From the NCBI GenBank assembly GCA_003388505.1, contig QQVO01000049.1:1-62957 (forward strand): a stretch of 62,957 nt of DNA, given 5' to 3'. The stretch comes from Planctomycetota bacterium (GTDB lineage: Bacteria > Planctomycetota > Planctomycetia > Planctomycetales > Planctomycetaceae). The notes below the pieces were generated by a model, which saw only the letters and a list, made by a program, of their open reading frames with translations, made no database searches and was not told where the DNA came from. The position numbers were made by a program, and so were the translations under genes. Below, piece by piece: positions 7,811 through 17,710 of this stretch. The stretch's first letter is position 1. Every line of letters starts with the position of its first letter.

Positions 7811-8542
7811 ATGTCGACGCCCCAGGTTTCTGCGGACTGCCTCAAACAACTGGCCGCTTACGACACGCCCACAGTCTGCAACGTCATCGAACTCTTCGAT
7901 GTCCGTCCCCGCAACGCGGGGTTCATGAACGAGACGATCCGGGCCTGTTTCCCCAAGCTGCCGCCGATGGTCGGCTTCGCGGTGACGACGACCTTCCGCA
8001 GCGCCGCCCCGCCCCGTTCGGGCAGCGTCTACGCAGGACTGCGACAGCAGATCGAGGCGTTTGGGGAACTGCCCGGACCGGCGGTCGTCGTCTTTCAGGA
8101 TCTGGACGAACCAACCTGCGCCGCCACGTTCGGCGAGGTCATGTGCACAACCTATCAGTCGTTCGGGGCAGCGGGCCTCATTACCTCAGGCGCAGGCCGC
8201 GACCTGGAACAGGTTGAGGACATCGGCTTTCCGGCGTTCACCAACGGGACAATCTGTTCCCACGGCTATTGCCACATGCTGCAAATGAACGTTCCCGTCA
8301 CGGTCGGCGGCATCGTGGTTGAGCCCGGCGACCTGCTGCACGGGGACTGCAACGGCGTATCGACGATTCCCGTCGAAATCGCGAGCGAGATTCCGGACGC
8401 ATGTCAGGAACTGATGGACGCCGAGAAGATCATCCTCGACTACGTGAAGTCGGGGTCGATTACGGCCGACGGCTTTTCCGAAGCGCGCGAAGCCTCTCAG
8501 AGCGCCATCGACAAACTGGGCATCCGCCTGCGGGGAAAATGA
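7811..8542 (+). CDS. RraA-like family protein (aldolase/demethylmenaquinone-methyltransferase fold)
   Basis: A 243-residue protein. The ATG at 7811 has AGGAAGGTGA just upstream, and the frame before it is repeat-derived. The start [23 protein letters not shown] matches RraA-like proteins. Central [42 protein letters not shown] and the later [14 protein letters not shown] correspond to the family's ligand/metal region: RraA-type proteins have a GDxxxxxRD pattern, here GAGRD and [10 protein letters not shown]. Family members include 4-hydroxy-4-methyl-2-oxoglutarate aldolases and RNase E inhibitors. Which activity applies is unclear; a small-molecule lyase is more likely in this phylum. Transcribed alone, cytoplasmic. 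Confidence 0.85.
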   Translation: MSTPQVSADCLKQLAAYDTPTVCNVIELFDVRPRNAGFMNETIRACFPKLPPMVGFAVTTTFRSAAPPRSGSVYAGLRQQIEAFGELPGPAVVVFQDLDEPTCAATFGEVMCTTYQSFGAAGLITSGAGRDLEQVEDIGFPAFTNGTICSHGYCHMLQMNVPVTVGGIVVEPGDLLHGDCNGVSTIPVEIASEIPDACQELMDAEKIILDYVKSGSITADGFSEAREASQSAIDKLGIRLRGK

Positions 8543-8653
8543 TGGCTCGTCGACTGCGGAAGTGAACGTCATGAACCGGATCGGTCACGCAGGGAGGGGA
8601 TGTTTCTGGTTTGCTCCGCCTGCCGTCGGCCGCCGGTCGACCTGTGAGACGAA

Positions 8654-10042
8654 ATGCTCAGGACGCATCTGACGTATCGCTGTGCAGCGTCGATGTTGGG
8701 AGTGGTCCTGGCGACCGCCGCGATCGGAGTGCTGGTCGACGACCTGACGACCCGCATGCTGGCCATGTTGCTGGTTGGAGTGGCCGGCGCGGTCGCAGGC
8801 GTGGCGTTTGTGATGCGTCCCATCCGCAAGGCGACCGGTCGGCTGAATTCGACCTCCGCCGCGCTCTCCGGAACCGACGACGACCTGCAATCGCTCGAGT
8901 CGGTCTCTCAAACACTGTCCCGGCAGGTCCGCCGGCTTCTGGAAGAGATCGATCAACTCCGCCGGCGCGAGGCGGATCTGGAGCAGAACGCGGCCCTGCT
9001 GGAGACCGTTCTGGGAACAATGATTGAAGGCGTGATCGTTGTCGACGGGGCCGAACGGATGTTGTTCGCCAACTCTGCTGCGCGCAAACTGCTCGATATC
9101 GACTCCGCTGACGTCGGCGGGCGTCCCTTGCTGGAAGTTGTTCGCGCCGTCGGCATTGCTGAAGCGGTCCGGGCGGCGCTCTCCAGTGAATCGGTGCATC
9201 ACTCGGAGTTTGAGGTGCCCCGCAAGTCGTGCATCGTGTCGATGTCCGCCTCGATGTTTCCGGGACGCCCGTATTCCGGCGCCGTCCTTGTTTTCCACGA
9301 CGTGACCGATCTCCGGCGGCTGGAACGGATGCGGCGCGAATTCGCCTCGAACGTCTCGCACGAACTCAAGACGCCGCTCACAGCCGTCCAGGCCTATGCC
9401 GACACACTGCTGAACGGCGCGCTGGAGGATCCCGAGCATAACCGGGTGTTCGTCGAGCGGATCGTCGAGCAGGCCGATCGGCTCGAAGCGCTCATTGCCG
9501 ATATGATGCAGATCGCGGAGATCGAATCGGAAGAGGCCGTCTTCGCGCCGCAACCGGTCCATCTGAGCGCGGCTGTCGAGGAGAGTTTGCAGAGTCAATC
9601 GCCCGTCGCCGCCAATAACGGAGTCCGCTTGCAGGTCGAGACCGCCGACGATGTCACGATCCAGGTCGATCCCGACGGACTGCGGCAGATCGTCGACAAC
9701 CTGCTGAAGAACGCGATCGCCTACACGCCGGCGGAGGGAACCGTGACCGTCCGGGTTCGCAGTGAGGGGGATTGGGGCGTGTTCGAGGTCGAAGACACCG
9801 GCATCGGCATCTCACGCAAGGATCAACAGCGGATCTTCGAGCGGTTCTATCGCGCGGACCGCGCCCGATCCCGCGACGCCGGCGGCACCGGTCTCGGCCT
9901 CTCCATCGTCAAGCACGTGTTACAAGCTTGCGGGGGACGGGTCGAACTGGCCAGCGAACTCGAAAAGGGCAGCCGGTTTACGGTGTATCTGCCGATGGGC
10001 AAAACAGTTGCGGCGTCAGCCCCGGCCGCGCCGCAAGGTTAA
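8654..10042 (+). CDS. phoR: Phosphate-sensing histidine kinase PhoR
   Basis: A 462-residue membrane kinase. Two N-terminal membrane helices (about 12-55) are followed by a HAMP-like coiled segment, a PAS domain (about 110-215, TMIEGVIVVDGAERMLFANSA) and the dimerisation/phosphotransfer helix FASNVSHELKTPLTAVQAYA with the phospho-accepting His near 236. The HATPase domain shows the N box (QIVDNLLKNAIAYTP), G1 (VEDTGIGIS) and G2 (GGTGLGLSIVK). It should phosphorylate the response regulator at 14998 when phosphate is scarce, with PstSCAB/PhoU as the sensor input. It lies first in the phosphate cluster, while phoB is last, an unusual split of the pair. Confidence 0.92.
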   Translation: MLRTHLTYRCAASMLGVVLATAAIGVLVDDLTTRMLAMLLVGVAGAVAGVAFVMRPIRKATGRLNSTSAALSGTDDDLQSLESVSQTLSRQVRRLLEEIDQLRRREADLEQNAALLETVLGTMIEGVIVVDGAERMLFANSAARKLLDIDSADVGGRPLLEVVRAVGIAEAVRAALSSESVHHSEFEVPRKSCIVSMSASMFPGRPYSGAVLVFHDVTDLRRLERMRREFASNVSHELKTPLTAVQAYADTLLNGALEDPEHNRVFVERIVEQADRLEALIADMMQIAEIESEEAVFAPQPVHLSAAVEESLQSQSPVAANNGVRLQVETADDVTIQVDPDGLRQIVDNLLKNAIAYTPAEGTVTVRVRSEGDWGVFEVEDTGIGISRKDQQRIFERFYRADRARSRDAGGTGLGLSIVKHVLQACGGRVELASELEKGSRFTVYLPMGKTVAASAPAAPQG

Positions 10043-10048
10043 CCGATT

Positions 10049-10093
10049 CTTAACAATTCGGGGAAGGGCGTCTTAACAATACGTCTTAACAAT
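10049..10093 (+). promoter_or_regulatory. Candidate Pho box before pstS
   Basis: CTTAACAAT occurs three times, at 10049-10057, 10072-10080 and 10085-10093. The TTAACA cores start at 10050, 10073 and 10086, spaced 23 and 13 bp, close to multiples of one helical turn. This resembles PhoP/PhoB direct-repeat sites of the TTAACA type. Its position between phoR and pstS supports PhoB control of the pst genes. Confidence 0.7.
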
Positions 10094-10142
10094 TTGATCG
10101 ATCCAACATCTGCCCAGAGCCCGGAGCGAGAGAGAAATCCTG

Positions 10143-11180
10143 ATGAATCGACAATTGCCCACCTTTGTATTCGCAGCGGCCGCCCTGCTGCTCGCCGGTT
10201 GCCCCGGCAACGATGACTCGGGAGACGCGAACCCTGCAGGGGGGGCGGCCAACGGGGAAGTCGAAGGTGAGGTCGGCATCGACGGTTCCAGCACTGTCGA
10301 GCCCATTTCGTCCGCCGTGTCGGAAGAGATGGCGCGGATCCATCCCAAAGTCCGGGCGCCCGTCAGCACGTCCGGAACTGGTGGAGGATTCAAGCGGTTT
10401 GTCGTCGGTGAGACCGATATCTCCGACGCCTCCCGGCCGATCAAGGAATCCGAAACCGAAGCGGCCAGGGAGAACGGCGTTGAATTCATCGAACTCAAGA
10501 TCGCCATCGACGGACTGACGGTGATCGTCAACAAGGAAAACGATTGGATCAACGGTCTGACGGTCGCGCAGCTCAGAAAAATCTGGGAGCCCAACAGCAG
10601 CGTCACGAATTGGTCAGACGTCAATCCCGACTGGCCGGACGAGGAGATCAAGCTGTTCGGTCCCGGGACCGACTCCGGAACATTCGACTACTTTACGGAA
10701 GTGGTGTGCGGGGAATCGGGAGCGAGTCGGAACGACTACAGCGCCAGCGAAAACGACAACGTGATTGTGACGGGTGTCTCCGGTGAAAAGTATTCACTGG
10801 GCTATCTCGGTTACGCCTACTACGTAGACAATCAGGATCAGTTGAAAGCACTGGCGATTGCCCCGGAAGACGTCGGCAACGAGAGTGACGCTGCGAACCC
10901 AGGCGACGGTCCCTACATGCCGAAGGGCGCTGTCCTCCCCAATGCGGATACTGTGGCATCGGGAGAATACACTCCGCTTTCCCGTCCGTTGTTCCTGTAC
11001 GTCAACAAGGCGTCGCTGAAGAAGCCGGCCGTGGCGGCGTATCTGGACTTCTACCTCTCCGATGAGGGGCAGGCGCTGGTGCCGGAGGTCGGATACGTGC
11101 AGCTCAACGATGAGCAACTCGCGGAGACACGCGCGAAGTTTCAGGGGGCCGTGGAGGAAGTCGGGGCGACGATCCCGTGA
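10143..11180 (+). CDS. pstS: Phosphate-binding lipoprotein PstS
   Basis: A 345-residue protein with a lipoprotein signal ending LLLAGC (lipidated Cys20), then an acidic/Gly linker. The mature part begins VGIDGSSTVEPISSAV and includes STSGTGGGFKRFVVGETDISDASRP and FGPGTDSGTFDYFTE, the Ser/Thr/Gly loops that hold phosphate in PstS-type proteins. It captures phosphate in the periplasm and delivers it to the PstCA channel. It begins the transport operon, 50 bp after the Pho box, and is followed by pstC after 114 bp. Confidence 0.95.
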   Translation: MNRQLPTFVFAAAALLLAGCPGNDDSGDANPAGGAANGEVEGEVGIDGSSTVEPISSAVSEEMARIHPKVRAPVSTSGTGGGFKRFVVGETDISDASRPIKESETEAARENGVEFIELKIAIDGLTVIVNKENDWINGLTVAQLRKIWEPNSSVTNWSDVNPDWPDEEIKLFGPGTDSGTFDYFTEVVCGESGASRNDYSASENDNVIVTGVSGEKYSLGYLGYAYYVDNQDQLKALAIAPEDVGNESDAANPGDGPYMPKGAVLPNADTVASGEYTPLSRPLFLYVNKASLKKPAVAAYLDFYLSDEGQALVPEVGYVQLNDEQLAETRAKFQGAVEEVGATIP

Positions 11181-11294
11181 GATGCGACGCATGAGATCGC
11201 ACGCCGCAAGAGTGCCGCGCCCCGCCGCCCAGGATCTTGCGGGCGCTCGCACCTTTGAGTCAACACCACCTGTCAGTGAGGGCTTGGGCACTCG

Positions 11295-12281
11295 ATGAAC
11301 GCTGCACGCGCACCACACGACGACGCCAACGGCGGCTTGACGAGGCGGTTTACGCTGTCCCGGGCGCGCGAGCAGGTCATTCAGTTTGCACTGCTGCTGT
11401 GCGCGCTCGTCTCGATCGTCACGACGGTCGGGATCATCTTCGCCCTGGTCAGTGAGTCGGTCGTGGAGATGTCGGGTTCCGGGAAGGCGTTTTTCCAGGA
11501 AGTTTCGGCCGTCGAGTTCTTCACAGAAACCGAATGGTCCCCGAATTTCGCAGGAGCCCAGCAGCACTTCGGAATTCTTCCACTGCTGGTTGGCACGTTC
11601 ATGGTGGCGGGCGTTGCGGCCATGTTCGGTTTGCCGATCGGCATACTCAGCGCCGTTTATCTGAGCGAGTATGCGAGTCCGCGAGTGCGGTCGATCATCA
11701 AGCCCGTGCTGGAGTTGCTCGCGGGCGTCCCGTCGGTCGTGTACGGCTATTTTGCACTGATCTTCATTACGCCCTATGTGCTGGAGCCGATCTTCGAGGA
11801 CGTTTTCGGGATGGAGGTCGAAGTCTTCAACGTCTTGAGCGCCGGCATCGTTGTCGGCATCATGACGTTGCCGACCGTCTGTTCCATGAGTGAAGACGCC
11901 CTCCGGGCCGTGCCCCGCAGCTTGCGCGAGGCGGGCTACGCCCTCGGATCGACCAAATTCGACGTCTCCGTCAAGGTCGTCCTGCCGGCGGCGATATCCG
12001 GAATCGTGGCGTCGTTTCTGCTCGCGGTGTCGCGGGCGGTCGGTGAGACGATGGCTGTGGCAATGGCCGCCGGGAATACTCCGAGCACTGCCGTCAGCCT
12101 GCTCAAGGGACACCAGACGATGACCGGTTTCATCGCGCAGATGAGCATGGGGGAAACCCCGCAGGGAACGATCGAATACAAGAGCCTCTACGCCGTCGGT
12201 CTCAGTCTCTTCGTCATCACGCTGGTGATGAATATCGTCTCCCAGCAGGTGATGCGGAGATTCCGGGAGGTGTACCAGTGA
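11295..12281 (+). CDS. pstC: Phosphate ABC transporter permease PstC
   Basis: A 328-residue inner-membrane permease with about six helices. The first is near residues 24-48 (VIQFALLLCALVSIVTTVGIIF), followed by a periplasmic loop with FFTETEWSPNF, typical of PstC. The cytoplasmic EAA loop is [43 protein letters not shown] is the conserved PstC/PstA signature. It forms a heterodimer with PstA. Its stop overlaps the GTG start of pstA (GTGA at 12278-12281), which ties the two subunits' translation. Confidence 0.94.
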   Translation: MNAARAPHDDANGGLTRRFTLSRAREQVIQFALLLCALVSIVTTVGIIFALVSESVVEMSGSGKAFFQEVSAVEFFTETEWSPNFAGAQQHFGILPLLVGTFMVAGVAAMFGLPIGILSAVYLSEYASPRVRSIIKPVLELLAGVPSVVYGYFALIFITPYVLEPIFEDVFGMEVEVFNVLSAGIVVGIMTLPTVCSMSEDALRAVPRSLREAGYALGSTKFDVSVKVVLPAAISGIVASFLLAVSRAVGETMAVAMAAGNTPSTAVSLLKGHQTMTGFIAQMSMGETPQGTIEYKSLYAVGLSLFVITLVMNIVSQQVMRRFREVYQ

Positions 12282-13288
12282 GCGCGCCTTCGCCGGTTCA
12301 GACGACACAACTTCTCGGTCGGGGAAAACGGGAGGGGCGGATCTTTCAGGTGCTGTGCTGGATGTCCACCTGGTCAAGTGTGGCGATCCTGCTGGTCCTG
12401 CTCATCGGGGTCGCCTACCAGGCCCGGGGGTGGCTGGATTGGGAGTTTCTCACCAGCTTCGATTCGCGCCGCTTTCCGGACAAGGCGGGCATCCTCGCCG
12501 GCTTGTGGGGCAGCGCGTGGACCATTCTCTTCACAATTCTGTTCTCCGTTCCAATCGGCATCGCCTCGGCCCTCTACCTGGAGGAGTTCGCCCGCGACGG
12601 CTGGCTGAAGCGGACCATTCAGATCAACATCGCCAATCTCGCCGGCGTGCCTTCAATCGTCTTCGGCATGCTGGGACTCACCGCGTTCGTGTACATGTTC
12701 GGACTCTTCGGCGCCCAGGGAACGTTCCAGGTCAACCAATTGAGTTTCCTCGGACTGACCATTCCCTTGCCGCTGGGGCGATGTGTTGTCGCAGCCGCGC
12801 TGACACTCACGCTCATGATCCTCCCTGTGATTATCGTGGCCTCGCAGGAAGCGCTGCGCGCCGTTCCGCCGTCGCTGCGTCATGCTTCGCTGGCCCTGGG
12901 AGCCACGAAATGGCAGACGGTCAGCCGTCAGGTGCTGCCCGCGGCGACGCCGGGCATCGCCACCGGAGTCATTCTGGCCGTCTCGCGGGCCGTCGGTGAG
13001 GCGGCGCCGCTGATCCTGGTCGGTGCGACCACGTTCGTGTTGTACGCCCCGGGCAACATCGCCGCCCCCTCCGACATCGTCGAGAATCCGCAGGGGCTGC
13101 TCGAAGCGCCGTTCGACTCGTTTACCGTCATGCCGATTCAGATCTTCAACTGGGCGCAGCAATCCAAACCGGAATATCGTCAGCACGTCGCGGCGGCCGG
13201 CATCGTCGTGCTGCTGGCCGTCCTGCTGCTCCTCAACGCCGTCGCAATCATCATTCGCTACCGGTCACAGAAGCGGCTCAATTATTGA
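12278..13288 (+). CDS. pstA: Phosphate ABC transporter permease PstA
   Basis: A 336-residue permease starting at GTG, overlapping the pstC stop. It has an N-terminal helix ([15 protein letters not shown]), the segment [11 protein letters not shown] common in PstA, the EAA loop [25 protein letters not shown] and [19 protein letters not shown]. The loop between the last helices ([27 protein letters not shown]) is also typical of PstA. The TGA stop sits inside a perfect 15-bp tandem duplication (13283-13312). pstB follows after about 30 bp. Confidence 0.94.
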   Translation: MSAPSPVQTTQLLGRGKREGRIFQVLCWMSTWSSVAILLVLLIGVAYQARGWLDWEFLTSFDSRRFPDKAGILAGLWGSAWTILFTILFSVPIGIASALYLEEFARDGWLKRTIQINIANLAGVPSIVFGMLGLTAFVYMFGLFGAQGTFQVNQLSFLGLTIPLPLGRCVVAAALTLTLMILPVIIVASQEALRAVPPSLRHASLALGATKWQTVSRQVLPAATPGIATGVILAVSRAVGEAAPLILVGATTFVLYAPGNIAAPSDIVENPQGLLEAPFDSFTVMPIQIFNWAQQSKPEYRQHVAAAGIVVLLAVLLLLNAVAIIIRYRSQKRLNY

Positions 13289-13312
13289 ACCGACAACTAT
13301 TGAACCGACAAC
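13283..13312 (+). repeat. Perfect 15-bp tandem duplication spanning the pstA stop
   Basis: TATTGAACCGACAAC occurs twice back to back, at 13283-13297 and 13298-13312. The first copy contains the pstA TGA. Because 15 is a multiple of three, the second TGA is in the same frame, giving a spare stop. Confidence 0.85.
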
Positions 13313-13319
13313 GTTTCGC

Positions 13320-14276
13320 ATGGCTCCACCGCAATCAGAACCCTCCGGCGCTCCGCAGCGCAGGGCAAGCGCCCTCAGTCAGCCGCAACGCGCCGGACGC
13401 GAGGTGTCACACGCAGCGCAAAGCTCAGAGGCTGCGGCGACCGCGTCGAAGATCGATTCAAAAAGCACCGGCCCTGTGAACGTCCCCAAGCCAGAATCGA
13501 AATTATCGCCGCCGCTGAACACAACGGCCAAGTTCGAGGTCCGCGGGCTCGACTTCTTCTACGGCGCCAATCAGGCGCTGTACAACGTCTCGCTCGACGT
13601 TCCCGCCAGGTCGGTGACCGCCCTCATCGGGCCCTCCGGTTGCGGCAAGAGCACGTTCCTCCGCGTCCTCAACCGGATGAATGACATCATCGAAGAGACC
13701 CGCGTCACGGGAACGGTGCTCCTGGACGGCATCGACATTTACGACAGGCGCATCGACGTCGTCGAACTCCGAAAACGCGTCGGCATGGTCTTCCAGAAAT
13801 CGACCCCGTTCCCGAAATCGATCTTTGACAACATCTCCTTCGGGCCCCGGCTCGCCGGCATCAACGGCAAGGCCCGTCTTGCGGAGATCGTGGAGACGTC
13901 TCTGCAGCGGGCCGCGCTCTGGTCGGAGGTCAAGGACCGCTTGAAAGAGTCGGCCCTCGCCCTTTCCGGCGGTCAGCAGCAACGGCTCTGCATCGCCCGC
14001 GCCCTGGCCACCAATCCCGACGTGCTGCTGATGGACGAGCCGGCCTCCGCACTCGACCCCGCCTCGACCGCGAGGATCGAAGACCTGATCTTCGAACTCA
14101 AGGAAAACTACACCATCGTCATCGTCACCCACAACATGCAGCAGGCCGCGCGCGTCAGCGATCAGACGGCCTTCTTCTATACCGGGCATCTGATCGAACA
14201 CGGCAACACCCAGCAACTCTTTACCAAACCCAAAGAACAACAGACTGAGGACTACATTACCGGTCGGTTCGGTTGA
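13320..14276 (+). CDS. pstB: Phosphate ABC transporter ATPase PstB
   Basis: About 318 residues if started at ATG 13320. The first ~65 residues are a Ser/Ala/Pro/Lys-rich tail not normally seen in PstB, so a start nearer 13475 (GTG) is possible. The ATPase part begins [20 protein letters not shown]. It has Walker [10 protein letters not shown] (near 104-112), Q-loop [16 protein letters not shown], signature LSGGQQQR, Walker B VLLMDEP and the H-loop [24 protein letters not shown] and [23 protein letters not shown] are typical of PstB. It powers phosphate import by PstCA. Confidence 0.94.
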   Translation: MAPPQSEPSGAPQRRASALSQPQRAGREVSHAAQSSEAAATASKIDSKSTGPVNVPKPESKLSPPLNTTAKFEVRGLDFFYGANQALYNVSLDVPARSVTALIGPSGCGKSTFLRVLNRMNDIIEETRVTGTVLLDGIDIYDRRIDVVELRKRVGMVFQKSTPFPKSIFDNISFGPRLAGINGKARLAEIVETSLQRAALWSEVKDRLKESALALSGGQQQRLCIARALATNPDVLLMDEPASALDPASTARIEDLIFELKENYTIVIVTHNMQQAARVSDQTAFFYTGHLIEHGNTQQLFTKPKEQQTEDYITGRFG

Positions 14277-14317
14277 GAGCCGCCCGGCGTCTGTTTGTCC
14301 TTCGCAGAGACTCGCCC

Positions 14318-15001
14318 ATGTCCGTCCATTTGCAGGCCGACCTTCAGACGCTTCACCGGGATCTGCTGTCGATGAGCGCCAGCGTCGAAGACATGATTCA
14401 TCGCGCCGTCGCATTGCTCTCCGAACCGGACCTGCATCAGGCCCGGGAACTGGCGGCCCAGGACACGCAGATCGACCGCTGGGACGTCGCCATCGAGGAA
14501 AACTGCCTGAAGATCCTCGCGTTGCACCAGCCGGTCGCGATCGATCTGCGGCGACTGACGACGGTCCTCAAGATCATCGGGGAGCTGGAGCGCGTCGCCG
14601 ACCTGGCGGTCAACATCGCCGAGCGGGCCTGCGGTCTGCTGGACGAGGCCCAGGTCACCGTTCCGGACGAACTGAAAGACATGGCTCAGAGGGCGGTCGA
14701 CATGCTGCACCGCAGCATCGACGCCTACGTGGCGCTCGACGGAGACATGGCCCGCCGCGTCGTCGCCGAGGACGACGAGATCGACCGCGCAAACGAGATG
14801 CTCATCAACGATCTGATCAATCGCATGCATCAGCAGCACGACCGGATCGACGCATTCCTCCATCTGTTTTCCGCAGTCCGCCACGTCGAACGGGTCGGAG
14901 ATCACGCCACCAATATTGCGGAAGACGTGGTCTATCTGGTGGAAGGCCAGATTATCCGGCACGCCGGCAAACTCGATCGAGACGAGACTTCCTCGCCATG
15001 A
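14318..15001 (+). CDS. phoU: Phosphate-signalling regulator PhoU
   Basis: A 227-residue all-helical protein with two PhoU repeats. The metal-binding signatures are ELERVADLAVNIAE in the first half and VERVGDHATNIAEDVVYLVEG in the second, the latter being the classic E(R)xGDHxxNI motif. PhoU links PstB activity to PhoR and keeps the regulon off in high phosphate. The ATG at 14318 gives the usual family length; upstream in-frame sequence is in the spacer after pstB. The stop overlaps the phoB start (ATGA). Confidence 0.94.
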   Translation: MSVHLQADLQTLHRDLLSMSASVEDMIHRAVALLSEPDLHQARELAAQDTQIDRWDVAIEENCLKILALHQPVAIDLRRLTTVLKIIGELERVADLAVNIAERACGLLDEAQVTVPDELKDMAQRAVDMLHRSIDAYVALDGDMARRVVAEDDEIDRANEMLINDLINRMHQQHDRIDAFLHLFSAVRHVERVGDHATNIAEDVVYLVEGQIIRHAGKLDRDETSSP

Positions 15002-15705
15002 GCAGGCCCCGCATTCTCATTGTTGATGATGAAACTGCGCTGGTGGACGTGTTGTCCTACAATTTCGCGAGGGAAGGCTTCGACGTCGTCACCGCCGGCG
15101 ACGGTCAGGCCGCATTGCAGAAGTGCCGCACCCACGTCCCAGACGTCGTCCTGCTGGACCTCATGCTCCCCGCCATGGACGGCCTCCAGGTCTGCCGAAA
15201 AATTCGCAGCGACTCGCGGCTCAAGGACGTCCGCGTGATCATGCTCACCGCCAAGGGGGAAGAGACCGACGAAATCGTCGGCTTCCACCTGGGCGCCGAC
15301 GACTACGTCGCCAAACCCTTCCGCACTCGGGCGCTCATCGAACGCGTGAAGGCCCTGTTGCGTCGCCGGGAGGTCGACGATTCCACCGACGACGTGATCG
15401 AATACGAAGGAATCCAGATCGATCGCGGGCGGCATACGCTCACCGTGCACGGCAATGTCGCCCCGACCACCCCCACCGAATTCATGATTCTCTGGACGCT
15501 GATGCGCCAGCCCGGCCGCGCTTTCACACGGCACGAACTGCTCGACTGCGCCCGCGGCGAGGACGCCAACTCTCTCGAACGGACCATCGACGTCCACATC
15601 CGCTCGCTGCGCAAGAAGCTCGGCGAAGCCGCCGACGCCATCGAGACCGTGCGCAGCGTCGGTTACCGCTTCCGCGCCCAGGGCCGCGCCTCCGCCGAGG
15701 CATAA
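14998..15705 (+). CDS. phoB: Phosphate response regulator PhoB (OmpR family)
   Basis: A 235-residue two-domain regulator. The receiver has the acidic pair D10-D11 (ILIVDDE), phospho-acceptor D54 (DVVLLDLMLP), switch Thr in MLTAKGE and Lys in YVAKPF. The C-terminal winged helix (about 135-230) includes LTPTE-like TTPTEFMILWTLMRQPGRAFTRHELL, then ERTIDVHIRSLRKKLGEAADAIETVRSVGYRF. Translational coupling to phoU and the pst/phoR context make PhoB the clear choice among OmpR-type regulators. It probably binds the TTAACA repeats before pstS. Confidence 0.93.
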   Translation: MSRPRILIVDDETALVDVLSYNFAREGFDVVTAGDGQAALQKCRTHVPDVVLLDLMLPAMDGLQVCRKIRSDSRLKDVRVIMLTAKGEETDEIVGFHLGADDYVAKPFRTRALIERVKALLRRREVDDSTDDVIEYEGIQIDRGRHTLTVHGNVAPTTPTEFMILWTLMRQPGRAFTRHELLDCARGEDANSLERTIDVHIRSLRKKLGEAADAIETVRSVGYRFRAQGRASAEA

Positions 15706-15723
15706 GCCCACCGCCGCCGCGCG

Positions 15724-17268
15724 CTACATCACGGAGAAGTAGTTCGCCACGGCGAAGTCGAGCGATTCCCGCGACATCTTCTTCGGCTGTCGCTTGTAGG
15801 TCGCGTAGTTGCGAACCTGCAACAGCAAGTCGCGCGGCTGACAATTGCGAAACGGTCGCCCCGGCTTGCGAAAGTGTGTCTCGATGAGATAGTCGACCGC
15901 ATCGGCGTCGTACACGATCCCGATCTTCGGCGCCATGATCTCGAACAGTTTCCGAAAGTGCTCCTCGCACGGATCGGGAACTTCAATCTTGTACGGAATC
16001 CGCCGCAGAAACGCCCCGTCGACGATGTCCTTCGGTTCGAGGTTCGTGGAGAAGATGATCAACTGGTCGAACGGAACCTGGATCTTCTTGCCGCTGGGGA
16101 GGTTCAGGAAGTCGTACCGCTTCTCGAGCGGGACGATCCAGCGATTCAGCAGTTCCTCGACCGGCATCGTCTGTCGGCCGAAGTCGTCGATCACCAGCGT
16201 GCCGCAGTTGCTTTTGAGTTGCAGCGGCGCTTCACAGATCTTCGTCTGAGGATTCTGGTTGATCTCCAGTTCCGACATCGTCAACTCGCCGCCGGCCACC
16301 ACGGTCGGCCGCACAATCCGCACCCAGCGCGGGTCCACGCCCGACAGGTCAAACAGTCCTTCCCGCGTGTCATCGGCCACTTCAATATGCACGCCCGGAT
16401 CGAACAGCCTCACGATGTCCCCGTCAATTCCCAGCGCCCGCGGAATCCAGACCGTCGATCCGAAGCACGAAGTCACGCGTTCCGCGATGCTGGTTTTGCC
16501 GTTGCCCGCCTCTCCGAAGAGAAACATTCCGCGACCTGAATTGATAGCCGGTCCCAGCCGATCGAGCATCTCCTCGGCGATCAACAGATCCGAAAACGCC
16601 GCGCGCAGGTTCTCTTCGTTGGCCTCCTGCACCGCGATGCTCTGCGCCTCCATCGCCTGCAGATAGGCGCGGAGGGAGACCGGGGCGGCGCCGAAATAGG
16701 TGCACTCTTCGTTATACCGGCGGGCTCGCTCCCGCCCGAGGTCGGTAATCGTGAAGACGTAATCGCCCATCTCTGCAGCGCCCTTGAACGCCACGATCCG
16801 TTCGTTCTTCCATTCCTTCAGCAGGGGGTCGAGAATGCCGAACGAGAGCTTCACCTGCCCGGCGATTTCCCGACCGGTCGCCGATCCCCGCTGCAGCAGG
16901 AACTTCATGACCAGTTTCTCGACCTCTTCGCTCGTCAGACCGGTCTGCGACAGGCTTTCCGGAATCCGGGGCCGGAACTGTTCATCTTCGCTCGACTCGT
17001 CGCCGAGCAACACGTTCACGCGGTCGAACAGTTCGGCGAGATGCGTGTTGTTGCGGATGACCTCCGGAGTCGTCCGCCGCCGGCGCACGACGCCGCCTCG
17101 TCCCGAATTCACGTAAACCTCAGCGTCCGACTCATCGCCCGCGAAAGATTCGAAGTCGTCGTCGGCGCCCGCGTCGTAGTCGTCGCCGGAGGAATTGTCG
17201 TCTTCGCCGCGGGAACGTCGAAGTTCACGCAGAAACTCGGTCGGGCTGAGTCGCATCGGATCGGACAT
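15724..17268 (-). CDS. AAA-type ATPase with acidic N-terminus and winged-helix-like middle
   Basis: A 514-residue cytoplasmic protein. An Asp/Glu-rich disordered stretch (about 18-55) is followed by a region resembling a winged helix ([20 protein letters not shown]...[22 protein letters not shown]). The AAA core has Walker [15 protein letters not shown] (near 250-258), Walker [11 protein letters not shown] (near 360) and sensor-1-like [13 protein letters not shown], ending with an Arg-containing lid. I recall relatives labelled as chaperone-like ATPases associated with Flp pilus assembly. The Tad cluster starts about 3 kb away on the same strand, so a pilus role is possible but unproven. AAGGAG precedes the ATG. 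It runs convergent to phoB. Confidence 0.82.
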   Translation of the reverse strand: MSDPMRLSPTEFLRELRRSRGEDDNSSGDDYDAGADDDFESFAGDESDAEVYVNSGRGGVVRRRRTTPEVIRNNTHLAELFDRVNVLLGDESSEDEQFRPRIPESLSQTGLTSEEVEKLVMKFLLQRGSATGREIAGQVKLSFGILDPLLKEWKNERIVAFKGAAEMGDYVFTITDLGRERARRYNEECTYFGAAPVSLRAYLQAMEAQSIAVQEANEENLRAAFSDLLIAEEMLDRLGPAINSGRGMFLFGEAGNGKTSIAERVTSCFGSTVWIPRALGIDGDIVRLFDPGVHIEVADDTREGLFDLSGVDPRWVRIVRPTVVAGGELTMSELEINQNPQTKICEAPLQLKSNCGTLVIDDFGRQTMPVEELLNRWIVPLEKRYDFLNLPSGKKIQVPFDQLIIFSTNLEPKDIVDGAFLRRIPYKIEVPDPCEEHFRKLFEIMAPKIGIVYDADAVDYLIETHFRKPGRPFRNCQPRDLLLQVRNYATYKRQPKKMSRESLDFAVANYFSVM

Positions 17269-17710
17269 GCAGCGCTCCTTGCCGGCTGAAGCCGGGAGAC
17301 ACAGACGGCAAGCTGGATGTTATGAGAGTTGCTCAGCGCGAACGGCGCCGGTGTGAGACAGGATGTTGTCGCCCGACGTAAACCTAGGTCACGCCCTGCA
17401 CACGGTCAAACGGCGATCACGACGATTGTGGCACGTCGCGCCGGCCTCGATTCGCAACATCCGGCGACGATTCACCCTTGCGAAATCCTCCCGCCGCTCT
17501 GTACCGTCGATATCCTCCGCCGACAGCGTCTTGCGAATAAGTGTCGACGATCTGTCTCGCGGAATCCCGGTTTCGGCAGTCCGAAAACCGCTCGACGCGG
17601 ACACATGGTAGAGCGATTTGCTCTCTGCGGCTCATGTTGATACCGGCCGAAGCGGAACCGGTTGTCGTCGTGAGAATCGGTCTGATCGATACGAACGGAA
17701 GGGGATGGGG
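17269..17710. other. Divergent spacer without a supported gene
   Basis: This 442-bp spacer lies between the minus-strand ATPase gene and the plus-strand dehydrogenase gene. It should hold both promoters. No frame has a domain or good ribosome-binding site, and I see no strong palindrome or consensus promoter. Confidence 0.45.

Noticed and set aside
12278-13288. Possible second transport system because PstA and PstC are of similar length
   Set aside because: Gene order, the GTGA overlap and subunit-specific loops show one PstSCAB transporter.
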